A stretch of 64,000 bases of DNA from Pristionchus mayeri (lineage: Eukaryota; Nematoda; Chromadorea; Rhabditida; Neodiplogasteridae), in assembly GCA_036245805.1 (NCBI GenBank), contig BTRK01000004.1:37722907-37786906 (forward strand). Reading direction: 5' to 3'. A program made the position numbers and the translations under genes. Below the pieces are notes generated by a model. It did not search any database. It saw only the letters and a list, made by a program, of their open reading frames with translations, and had not been told where the DNA came from. Below, piece by piece: positions 20,396 to 32,500 of this stretch. Positions within the stretch are counted from its first letter, which is position 1, and each line of letters opens with the position of its first letter.

Positions 20396-22983
20396 GTAGA
20401 GCCGATCAGAGAACTCCGAGACATCAGAGAACGTCACAGTGATTAGGCGTGTAACCTGCTAGAATGCGCGTCTCTTTGTTTCCCTCATCTCCTCTCCTTC
20501 CTTCTCTTCGCTGATTGATCGATTGTTAGTAAACTTACGCTGTTTATCCCAACGCACGCAGATTATCGACGGGCTGTAAACTCTCCGATCTTACGCCGTT
20601 TAGTGACGCGAATCAATGCGTGATCCCGCCGTTTCATCTCAGTCTCACCCCTCTCGACTCTTCCAGTCTCCGAATCTCTCTAGGCTACGCGTTTCTCATC
20701 CTTCTAGGAAGCGAGAGAGTGTGTGAAATCGAGAGAGCGCCGCTCGTCCGACTCCAATTCATTACGTTACAACTGCGAGAGGCGCGCTGGTCTGAGAGAG
20801 AGAGCGAAACGCTTTGATGTTTTGTGCGGTTTGCCCTCTCAGCGGCCAATTCTATCGTTTCTCGTCGAATTCCTGACTAACTTGATTAGTTCCCGATTAG
20901 TTTTCTGTATTGTATATTCTCCTTCGTCGATCAGGCACAGCGAGAGAACACGCATGCTGAGGAGACAATATCCATTTGACATCACGACTCTCGATACCCC
21001 CTTTCGCTCTCGGACATAAGTCCGTGTGAACTGGAAAGATTCGTGCGTTCCTGTCCTTAATTCTCAACATTCTTGTTCGCAAGTTTAGCGTGGATGAGAA
21101 TCTTTTTCACCCATTAAATTCCGGAAAACTAGCTATCGCGATCTACGATCTGTGTTTTGGAGGGAGAGAGAGAGAGAGAGAGAATGGAGAAGAGCCTTCT
21201 CGCCTCTCCCTTTCGCATAACCTCATGTCGAATCAAGCGAATTCCATAGAGCACATGCCGAATCTTATACCACATGATAGTTCTGAGAGATATTGCAAGG
21301 CAGATTAGCGTGAATCCCGAGTAGCCGGGCTACCGGCTCTTTGTGGTCGGCCACGTAGCCTTTGTAGCCGGTAAGTAGCCGCCACAGCCGGGCTACAGAA
21401 GCTACGTGGCCTGCTACAAAAGTCCGGTAGCCCGACCACAAAAATCTACGTGGCCGACCACAAAAGATATGATTATACAGAGGCTTAGTAGTCAAAGGCT
21501 CGTCATTTGTCACTGTCTAAACATCTTTCTTTTTTTGCGAGAGCTTGAACAGTGCGGAAGGAAAGGGCAGACTCTCCAAGTTTAACGTACTCTCTCTCCC
21601 CCCCCCACCAGTTTCTTGAGCTCTTCCTTCCTCTTTCGTATCGCTTGAACGTTCAACAAACTCAATATCAACTGTTCCAATATTCCTACCAACTTCAAAG
21701 GAAAGATCGAGAGTCAGCGTAGTGTATATATTCCACAATCGCCGATTGCTCGTTACGAGATCATAAGATTCCGATCAACTGCATCCCCTTGCGAAACACT
21801 CTTCTTCCCCTCCCTTTCAGCCCCATTTTTTATCACTTTCTTCTTCTTCCTTCTCCTCCCCTACGACAGGTGTTCATCCCTCACTTTTTGCCAAGTTTCA
21901 CCACACGCTTGTCACTCGATACACCTCATGTGCGGGGTGCAGCAGCGGAGGTTGTTTTGACCTAGCTAGTGCGGTGATATTTTGAACTGATGATCTATTT
22001 CGTAGATAGACTGCTTAAGATTCTCGTTTAAATTTGTTGTTCTGGACGCTCAGGGAATTAGCGAGAGAGCGCGCGAGTGAGAGAGAGAGAGTGACAATCT
22101 CGTTTCTCTAACCGCGCGCGGTTCCATTCAAAAAGGATACATTGAAAGAGCTATTAAATTTTATTGACTCCGAAGCTGTCTATCATTAACAACTTAGACT
22201 CTGGTCGTAATTTGAGGCCGCAGTGAAACTTACTTCATTGTTAGAGACATCACCGATCATGAAGCTACTCGACCAGCTTTTCAAACTGTCAGACAGGCAT
22301 AGATATTGAGTGAAAACTTGAGTGACCTACCTCGCCATTAGATTGAAAGGCCATTTCAAACGTGATCTAATCATCGTAGGTCAACCCGGTTTGTTCACCT
22401 TCCAATCGCCTACTTTATCTATCTCTTGTCCCTCGGTCCCTCGTTCCGTCCCTCGTTCCTCCCTTCACTTTCCTCTCCTTTTCGCATCTCATTCTCGCTC
22501 GATTCATCAAGGTAAACTATCGCGCTAATCGATTCACTTTCCTATTCTCCTCTTTGGCCATCCTTTCTTTGTGAGCACTGAATGTGTTCATCTGGCGCTT
22601 TTATTGGACTGGATTGGCGTACTTGCTACGCAGATTCTAGGCTGATTTGGCTGATGTCTTTGAAGAGATCTTCTTATTGTCCATCCGAAGCCTTTTTCCT
22701 CTCTGTTTTTTCTCGTCGCCACTAAATCGGTGCTTGGCGAAACTATGTTTCATTGAGACTTCTTATCTCTCTCAGGTTGCTGCCATTTGGTTCAACCTCC
22801 TTTTTCTTGTCGAAAAAGTTCAAATTTTAAAAGTCAACCTGAGGCAGGAATACGATACAATAGCTCATGTACATCATTTGCTTTCTCTGACCATTACAAT
22901 ATCATAGACACTGAAGAGCGTTTTCATATAGTCGTTTTGTCTAGAGTACAAATAAAGTAATGAATTAATGTAATTAATTGCAG
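20396..22983. other. Intergenic/5' region of the RASSF gene
   Basis: I recognise no exon with family similarity. There are GA-microsatellites near 21164-21183 and 22078-22092, CT-rich stretches, and a hairpin repeat at 21316-21470. Because the RASSF model lacks a secure first exon, this stretch may contain its promoter and a 5' exon that I cannot identify by eye. Confidence 0.4.
21316..21470. repeat. Hairpin repeat rich in GTAGCCGG/CCGGCTAC words
   Basis: CTTTGTGGTCGGCCACGTAG near 21338 is the inverse of CTACGTGGCCGACCACAAAA near 21448, and the interior repeats TAGCCGGGCTAC and CAGCCGGGCTACAG. It looks like a small structured repeat. It is not a tRNA: I see no T-loop or anticodon arm arrangement. 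Confidence 0.6.
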
Positions 22984-23017
22984 TTGGCTGTCTGGCCTGC
23001 GTGCAAAGCTGACGGGA

Positions 23018-23095
23018 ATGAGCGAGTGGCTGACTCAATTGGGAGTGAGTAAGGAGGAGAAGACAGAAAAGAGGGAGAAGAAAGACGAGGGAATG
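23018..23095 (+). other. Candidate upstream exon (low confidence)
   Basis: After a TTGCAG acceptor (22983), ATG at 23018 opens MSEWLTQLGVSKEEKTEKRE and then KKDEGM, up to a GTCAGT donor at 23096; a stronger-looking GTGAGTAAG lies inside it at 23044. Neither end joins the next exon (23546) in the frame that continues into the C1 domain. It is therefore either a 5' untranslated exon, an exon of another transcript, or not an exon. Confidence 0.25.
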
Positions 23096-23545
23096 GTCAG
23101 TTGCAGAATTTTGTATCTCTACTCTATATTACACGCATATTAGAGGCAGAGTTGTTTGAGGTATAAATTCTTTCCTAAATATAGAGTGTGCGTACGTAGA
23201 AAAATTTCCGATAATCGGGCAAATTCGAATTTCCGTAGTTATATAAAATTCACTGATATTGTACGAACCCGTAACTCTTCCTGAGAACCACTTTACCCGT
23301 ATTTTTTGATATCAATGGAACGAAAATTCACATCCACATTGTCTCGCTGGATATGTTTCGGCTTAACTACAAAGTCGCGCGAGAAGTCATAGCTTTAATA
23401 ATGAGCCATTATTGGGGAAATAAATTTTTAAAAATAGTTACTTTTTCTTGATTTAGCTCATACCAGCGATTCCTATCATGACTTGCGCCTGTTCTTAACC
23501 TCTTGTGAATCTTATTAGCTATTGTCTTACACTATTTCATTCTAG

Positions 23546-26500
23546 ATGGCTTCCTCCTCCTCTAACTCTTCCTCCTACGGACCAGGAGAAGGCTACGATG
23601 AGGACACCGGCTTCTCCTTTCCAATCCATTCGACTCGATGATTGCACGACGGTCGAGGTGATAATTATCTTTGATCTTTGAGTTTTAGTGTCATATTGCA
23701 ACCTTGATAGGGATGGCATCGCAAACAATGACATTCATCATTCTGTGTACTCTACCACATGTATTGAAGCGAGAGAGCTCTCAGCATGAAGAAATTCATG
23801 TCTTTCGAAGGCATATAAATAATTGTATTCGATTAAGTTAGGTGCTGAAGATTTAGAACAGAAATAGCAACAAGTGAAGTAAAGATAGTTGTAAGAAAAA
23901 TAACAAAGATCAACTCTTTTTGCAGATCAATCCTCTCGGATGGATGGATCTGGACGGACCGCAGAGCTGGAACGACACCCTGGAGAGGTACTTTCCATTT
24001 CAGAGAACTCTCACAGAAAGCAGCAACGACTAATTTCGAAATGTGTTCACAAAATTGTCCGAGTCGGATGATAATCTCAATCTCCCATCAGGCAGCACTT
24101 CGGGCCACTGAAGGACTTGCTGACGATCGGAGGCACCAAGAAGGGAACGGGACACGAATTCAGGTCAGGTGGTTTTTGATCTTTGTAATTAATTACTAAC
24201 AATGCTGATCTTTTCATTAGTGCCTTACGCATAGAGGGAAATCGACGAGGAGTGTAGAATAGAGTTATTTTTAGACCGTAATAACTGCCATCTAGCGTTT
24301 GCATCGACCCCGCTTACTAATTTACCTCATTCTTATAAGATTACCAAAGATAAACTATATAAAATCACGGGAATAAACAACATGGATAGATTAAGAGCCA
24401 CTAAAATAATAAAAAAAAACAAAAAAAGTAAATAAAATATGTATATAAATGTAAATTCCAGCTCCATCTCCCTCCTTCATCCTACGTGGTGCGACAAGTG
24501 CGGCGACTTCATCTGGGGATTCAGACAGCAGGCCAGCAAGTGCAAGAGTGAGCGATATCTTTGATCTTTTGAGTTATCTTTAAATATTTCACTGCAAAGG
24601 CTCTCCTAATTCTTGAAAGTGCGAGTGAGCTTGATAATTTATTATTTGTTAATTGTATTTTATAATTTATCTTTGATCTTTCACTGTAATGGCCCATTCA
24701 TAGTCGACAAAAGCTGAGGGGTCACTCCCTTCATTTCCCGAACTCTCTCACCGGTCGACCGGTCGAGAGAGTTCGGGAAATGAAGAGAGTGACCCCTCAG
24801 CTTTTTCGACTATGAATCCAGCATAATGGATGCCTAGTTCCAGGAGATCTTGATATTTCGTGTTTTATAAAATGTAACTGTTTCACAGTTCGATATTAGA
24901 TCTCTGATTAGGTGCCTCGATGGCTCAACCTCGAACAGCATATTGAAGCATTTGGTTCAGTTAGGTTTCACAATGCGGGGGGGGGGGGGGGCGGACAAAA
25001 GCGCAACGGAACGCCATTCCCCGGAGATTTGATAAATCAACTTAGGAGTTGCTGCATTGTTATCACTATGCCCTATACTGCACCACCCTGATTAGATCCT
25101 CTAACTAGGCGATCATGAGTTTCACTCCTGAACCATGTATAGGGGGTCATGGTTCAAAAATGCGAATTTGAGTGGAAAATCATGGTTAGATAAACATCAA
25201 ATACTGTAACCTATCGATACCTATGTTGCTTGGATACAGTAGTTCTTGGGTATCGGGAATATCGATTGATTACGGTATTTCATGTTTATTTAACCATGAT
25301 TTTCAACTCAAATTCACATTTGTGGACCATGAACCCCTATACATGGTTCAGGAGTGAAACTCATGATCGCCTAGTTAGAGGATCTAATCAGGGTAATGTA
25401 GTATAGGGCATAGTGATAACAATAATGCACCACCTCCTAAGTTGATTTATCAAATCTCCGGCGAATGGCGTTCCGTTGCGCTTTTGTCCGCCCCCCACAA
25501 TGCGTCCAAATTCGGATGTTGATAGCAGAATCAGTAGGGCGACCAGCTGGCTCCGAAAATAATAAAATAAAATTAGCATAGCTTGGTGTTGAGCCAGGTG
25601 CATCGATTATTCCCACTTTGCAGACTGCAACTACACGTGTCACGAGCGCTGCATCGTACTGGTGACGCTGGATTGCCGATCCACCTCCGCTTCTCTTTCA
25701 TCCGAGGTGAACATCGTGGTGCACTCTGTGGTGCGCCTCGTGCACCCTCTAGAGCGACGTTCACACCTACTGCACTTCGCTTTATCCAAAATTCTAGTTT
25801 CCATTCCAAAAAAATCATCCGTAAAAAAGACATTTCACAGTATATGATCGGGAAGCCCATGTATGCTTCACCCAATCGGTAAATTGGTAGGCAGAGTATC
25901 GAATGCAGTGCAGTTCCAAAGTCTGTTATTAAAAACAATAATAATAGAAAAAAAAACAAAAACAAGTTTCCGATTTGCAGGAGGACTTCTACCCGCACTT
26001 CGAGGACGGCACGCTCGGCACCATTCCCACGGTGAGTTGTCGAGTATTAGAAAATGGTGGTGTGTGCGTCGGTGCGGCGCGTGAATGCTCGAGAGCGACT
26101 TTTAACATTAAATGCCAATGTAGAGCACTGCCTGGTGCATGGAGTGCAAATTCGAAGGCGACGTTTTGCAGTCGGCGCGCGTCGCGATGCGCACGAACCA
26201 CTCGACGGAGTCGGCGCCGTGCCCCGAACTGCCGCCGCTGAATGGGAGCAGAGAGGGAACGGACAAGGAGAACAGGAAGACGAGCATCAGTGTGAGTTGG
26301 TCTTTGATCTCTGACACTTGATCTTATGTTTGAAACATGAATCCTCTTGTTTGCGACTAGAAAGACTATTTTAGTGTAAATTAGAGTGATCTTTGATTTT
26401 TTCAACTACAAAATTCTGCAAATATGCTGCTTGGCGCATCAATGGAACTTGCCAAAGAAGAAGGATTTTGTATTGGGTTGAAGAGTTCAAGTAACGGTTC

Positions 26501-29500
26501 AAATTCCATTGCTAATTGAAACGAAAAAGTTGCGTTTCAGTCTCAACTTTTTATTTCAATAATAGTTGATGGGCGATGGTCGTGGCTCTGCGGGTGGAAA
26601 AAAAATTTAAGAGAAAGTTTTTGACTCAGTGAACATATTTGTAGATACGCTTGGCACTAGGCCAAAAATCGAAATCCTCCTAAATGTGCATACATGTAAT
26701 ACTCGGTGAGTGTAGCTCAGGCGTGGCCTATTTAGTGTTCTAGATCCCTCGCTGAGGAATGAAAGGCACTTTAGTTCAAAAATTTCAATTTTCGAATTTT
26801 GCCATTTTGAAAGCGAGCGGATCGGCTGATGTCTCTAGAAATGCGCAATATTCAGATGATTGCACCTACAAAATTATGGATGAATAGGCTTGAAACTGTT
26901 TGAGAAAAAAACAAAATTCAATTTATACAATTTTTACCACGCTCGGTTGGGTAGGTATATACCTTTTTTATTTGTTCAGTTTGTAGCGCACACCGATTAC
27001 TGTTTATATAAAAATTGTGAGCGAAAAAAATTGGGACATATTTTGTGAAATTTTCGAAAAATCGAAAAAAATCAGTTCGTAATAAAGTTTCAGGCTACCG
27101 TATCCTGACATGAGAATGCCCCGCAAATCTGTGAACATTGATGAATTGTTTAATAACTTGGCATTGGAATACTTGAGTGTAGAACCTAACTGGCGCATAA
27201 CAGAGAACAACTGAAATCATTCGCTAATGTGCTGAAATCATACATGTCCAGCGGTAGCGGCGCCTATGTTGGGCACTGCGCACCCATGACCCCCGGGTCA
27301 TGGAATATGTTGGGCAGTGCGCAACCATAGGTAGTCGCAACCATAGGTGGTCATGGGTCAAAAATGAGGATGGGGGTCAAGTAGGATTGACACATGGTAC
27401 CGTACCCAACATGGACTACAGTTACTCTGCTCACTGTTTTCGACTACCGTAACCCATAATACCGTAATCTGGCTACGGTAGCTTCACTAAATTCTGGAAA
27501 TTCAGTGATGTACTAATTTAAAAAGTTCGTAATGAGGTCGCTGAATCTTATACTACCTAGAACCACCTCTACAGTACTCTAAATCGCAGCATCATCAGCA
27601 GCATCATCATGACGGCATTCTGGAGCGTTTTTCGCCTTAATGATTCAGAAATGCTATAATTAAACTAGTTGTGGAGGGATTTCAGTTATATTGATACGTA
27701 ACCATCGGCAGCGTCATCATGACGACATTCTGGAGAGTTTTTCGCCTTAATGATCTAGAAATGCTATAATTAAGCTAGTTGTGGAGGAATTTCAGCTATA
27801 TTGATACGTAACCATCGGCAGCGTCATCATGACGGCATTCTGGAGAGTTTTCGCCTTAATGATTCAAAAACACTACTACTAAGCTAGATGCGGAGTGGAA
27901 TCAGTACAGTGCCCAACATAGGTGCGCACTGCCCAACAAAGGGTGCGCAGTGCCCAACAAAGGGTGCGCAGTGCCCAACAAAGGGTGCGCAGTGCCCAAC
28001 AAAGGGTGCACAGTGCCCAACAAAGGGTGCACAGTGCCCAACAAAGGGTGCGCACTGCCTAACATAGGTGCGCACTGCCCAACAAGGGGTGCGCAGTGCG
28101 CAGCCTTCAGAAAATTATGACGATCCTTAGAAAAATCCCAATGCCTTCAGATTATTTGAAAGGACCTCATAAAACTTTTGCCTTCCGAAAGGTGAGACTG
28201 TCCTCAGAGTTTCTCACGGCCTTCAGAGAATTCTGATGATCATCAGAAATTTTCGACAGTTCTGACGGCTTTTAGGAAAATCGGAGTACACTTAGAAACA
28301 TCAAACGTCCTTCAAAAAATTCTGAAAGACCCTCATAAAATAGATCGTCACAAATTTACGGCACAAAAAAATTGACGTCTTTCAATGAATTTTCTGAAGG
28401 CAGTGGGATTTTCCTAAGGGCCGTCAGAATTTTCTGAAGGCTGTGGGAAAACTGTGAGGACAGTCTCAATTTTCCGAAGGCCGTTAGAATTTTCTTATGG
28501 CCATAAAAAATTTATGAGGTCCTTTTGAATTTTCTGAAGGCATTGGGATTTTTCTAAGGATCGTCATAATTTTCTGAAGGCTGCGCACTGCGCATCCTTT
28601 GTTGGGCAGTGCGCACCCCTTGTTGGGCAGTGCGCACCTATGTTGGGCACTGCGCACCCTTTGTTGGGCAATGCGCACCCTTTGTTGGGCAGTGCGCACC
28701 CTTTGTTGGGCAGTGCGCACCCCTTGTTGGGCACTGCGCACCCCTTGTTGGGCAGTGCGCACCCTTTGTTGGGCAGTGCGCACCTATGTTGGGCAGTGCG
28801 CACCCTTTGTTGGGCAGTGCGCACCCTTTGTTGGGCAATGCGCACCCTTTGTTGGGCAGTGCGCACCTATGTTGGGCACTGTACTGATTCCACTCCGCAT
28901 CTAGCTTAGTAGTAGTGTTTTTGAATCATTAAGGCGAAAACTCTCCAGAATGCCGTCATGATGACGCTGCCGATGGTTACGTATCAATATAACTGAAATC
29001 CCTCCACAACTAGCTTAATTATAGCATTTCTAGATCATTAAGGCGAAAAACTCTCCAGAATGCCGTCATGATGACGCTGCCGATGGTTACGTATCAATAT
29101 AACTGAAATCCCTCCACAACTAGCTTAATTATAGCATTTCTGAATCATTAAAGCGAAAAACGCTCCAGAATGCCGTCATGATGACGCTGCTGATGATGCT
29201 GCTATTTAGAGTACTGTAGAGGTGGTTCTAGGTAGTATAATATTCAGCGACCTCATTACGAACTTTTTAAATTAGTACATCACTGAATTTCCAGAATTTA
29301 GTGAAGCTACCGTAGCCAGATTACGGTATTATGGGTTACGGTAGTCGAAAACAGTGAGCAGAGTAACTGTAGTCCATGTTGGGTACGGTACCATGTGTCA
29401 ATCCTACTTGACCCCCATCCTCATTTTTGACCCATGACCACCTATGGTTGCGACTACCTATGGTTGCGCACTGCCCAACATATTCCATGACCCGGGGGTC

Positions 29501-32500
29501 ATGGGTGCGCAGTGCCCAACGCAGTGCCCTAGTAATCGGTCATTCCATTCCTTGTTAGTCGTCGCGAGCGGTCCCTCTCCCTTTTCTCTCTGATTTGGAT
29601 TGGTTTCCCCTAATACCCCTCGCTTCCGCCTTCGACTCATCAAGAAAAGAGAATCCCCATCCAAGCCGGAGTGGTCACCGTGTGATGGGTATGACCTACT
29701 AAGATGTTTGGTCCTTCAGAATCTAAACTCGATCATCTCGTTGAAAGATTGATCATCGAGTCTGGCGGATTCGTGCAGAGAAAATTCTAGAACACGCAAG
29801 GCTTCGTTTACGACCTATAGTGAGATTCTATCTATGCAATGCAATCCAACATCCTCTCGCAAGCACACCGCAAATGACCATCTTGAAATGAGAAGAACGA
29901 CCTTTTCTGACCCCACATCTTGATCTGCGCCCAGAAAGCGATAACAGATAAATATTGTATTGTAATGTATTGTAATCGGTGAGCGCTACAGATTAAGCAA
30001 ATAAAAAAGGTATATACCTACCCTACCGAGAGTGGTAAAAATTGCATACATCGAATTTTCGTTTTTTCTCAAACATTTTCAAGTCAATTCATCAAAAATT
30101 TTGTAGGTGCAATCATCTGAATATTGCTCATTTTTAGAGACATCAGCCGTTCCGCTCGCTTCCAAAAAGGCAAAATTCGAAAATTGAAATTTTTGAACTA
30201 AAGTGCCTCTCATTCCTCAGCGAGGGATCTAGAACACTAAATAGGCCACGCCTGAGCTACACTCACTGAGTACTACATGTATGCACATTTAGGAGGATTT
30301 CGATTTTTGACCTAGTGCCAAGCATATGTTCACTGAATCAAAAAGTCTCTCTTAAAAATTCTGAAACACTCACTCTTCTTTCTTGACTATTAGACGATAT
30401 TTGATTTCTTAGACTCTTCCCATCTTAATTTATGATTTATGATTTATGAAGATGGGAAGAGGGAAGAGTTTTATAAAATGCTGACCACGCATCATCGTCT
30501 TTGATGTCTCCCTTCTTCAGAACCCGCTCTTCACGTCCAAGTCCGCCTCCTCGACCGTGCCTCGTTCCTTCGCGCCCTCAGGAGTAGGAGAGAGGAAGAC
30601 ACGGCAGCCGAGTGCGCCGCCAATTGAGGTGAGCCGTAGTATGCTGGGAAAGGACAGAACAGGCGCAAGCTATGAACAAATTAGGTTTTTCGGGATTTAT
30701 TTGGAAAATGAAGAATGAGCACTAGAAAGATGTCAAAGCGTTATGTGGCAAAAAAGATCTAGTTCAGAGGCAGAAGAAAATGTTAGTGTGTCAGGGCTCA
30801 CTCAAGCGATCATAATTTGATATTTTTTTATACGGAAGGAAGAATGAAACTATAGTTGCGAGAAGCTGAGGTTTCTGAACAGTCACTGAAACGCAACTAT
30901 GTCCTGTACGGTGAACATGTAAGGAATGGGAAAATACATTCCTTACATTAGTGCCCTGATCGGTGGATCGGGCGTACCACCGAGGGCGACGTTTCCACCA
31001 ACCTAATCTCTAATGACGACGTTTTGCAGGAGATGGAGGTGCAGGAGGTCTATGTGAAGGAGGACACGCCCTTCGAGGGTGCGCAGGGATATCAGTGAGT
31101 GATTATCGATCATCCCCTACTGAACTGCACAATGTAAAAAAAATTGAACATTTCCCAGAAATACAATAGTTAGCCTTGCGATACCATGACTTACGGTCGT
31201 CTCGTCATACCTTATTCCCTACAGTATCGTATATTCCAGGGACGCAGAACTCGAACGGCGAATCGCCGAGTACAACAAGCACGTAGAGCACGGTTTCGAA
31301 CTAGCAATGGTAAATTTTTCTAAGATAATTAAAGTTACCCAACACCCTTGTAAGTATTTGAATTGTCGCGCGTGCCTGATCAAGCCCGCTCTATTGTTTT
31401 TGCATACCCTCTCACTCAATTTGCCTTGATCAGGCACGCGCGGAAATTCAAATAATTTTAAGGGTGTCGCGCAACTTTAATATTGTTTTTAAACTGATTC
31501 CGGGAGAATCATTGATCAAATCAGTGCTCGTCGAACTTAGTATTTATAATGAAACTCATTCGATTGATCAAGTTACTGTAAGAAAATAAACCATTCCGCG
31601 CATTTCCCAAGATTACTGTGAAAATAGAATGCGTAGCAACGTGGTGTACATGATAAAATACTTAAAGTACTACAATATTCGCGGAACGGGAAAATATTTA
31701 GCCGTGAATATTTTCCCGTTCCGCGAATATTGTAGTACTTTAAGAAGTTTTTTATGTACACCACGTTGCTACGCATTCTGTTCTCACAGTACCCATCGTG
31801 AAAATGGGCAGAGCCTGATTCAATAATCGCGCGTGCGAGTGCGATTTGTTCGCGGCAGTGCAAACTGCGCCAAACTCATTCTTTCGTGTTGTGTTGACAT
31901 ATTTGAAATTCGATTTACATCGATTTAGTTAATACTTTAAACAATAGCTTAGTAAATGGCGTAAAATGCGCGAATTAAAAAAATCTCTCGCCGAAATAGT
32001 GAGTGCTACACATATATAAAGAGTTCCGATAATTAACAATTTGGGCCGATTGGAGGCGGAGCATGCTAAACAGAGAATTACAAAAGCTGAGCATTTGAAT
32101 TGAATCTTACAATAACGACAAGACATTTTTCGAAATCGAGTCTTAACATCGGGAAACATATTTCTTCGTATTGCATATTTACTTCCTAATCATGCAATCC
32201 ACTACAGTATTGAAAAGCGAGCTGAGTTTCAGAATCTGATCTGAATTTAATTTTTGTTTTCCGAGAAAACTCCGAGTCAACCATTGATCAACTCTCTTTA
32301 TATTGAACTAAATGATCTTGATGAAACACAATTGGTAATGCACAGAATATCGATAATAGCTTCAAGCAAATTGAATGAATAACTAATTTCGAAACTTAAT
32401 AAAATTATTAACTAATTCCAAGTTGCAGTCCCCCTCTGGCGACTGCTTCACGGGCTGCCTGCAGATTCACATGAACTTCACGCGCCCGATCAATATCGTC

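Noticed and set aside
21316..21470. tRNA cluster suspected from repeated GTAGCCGG/CCGGCTAC words
   Set aside because: No cloverleaf with T-loop (GTTCRA) and acceptor pairing can be assembled; it is a hairpin repeat.
27902..28100. CRISPR-like array of 21-bp repeats
   Set aside because: Units are contiguous without unique spacers, mirrored in a palindrome, in a nematode intron; it is a satellite, not CRISPR.
28599..28909. Long open frames on both strands giving CWAVRTLCWAVRT- and MRTAQQRVR-type repeats
   Set aside because: They come from a 21-bp tandem array: a period divisible by three keeps several frames open. No start context, splice signals or non-repetitive coding sequence supports a protein.
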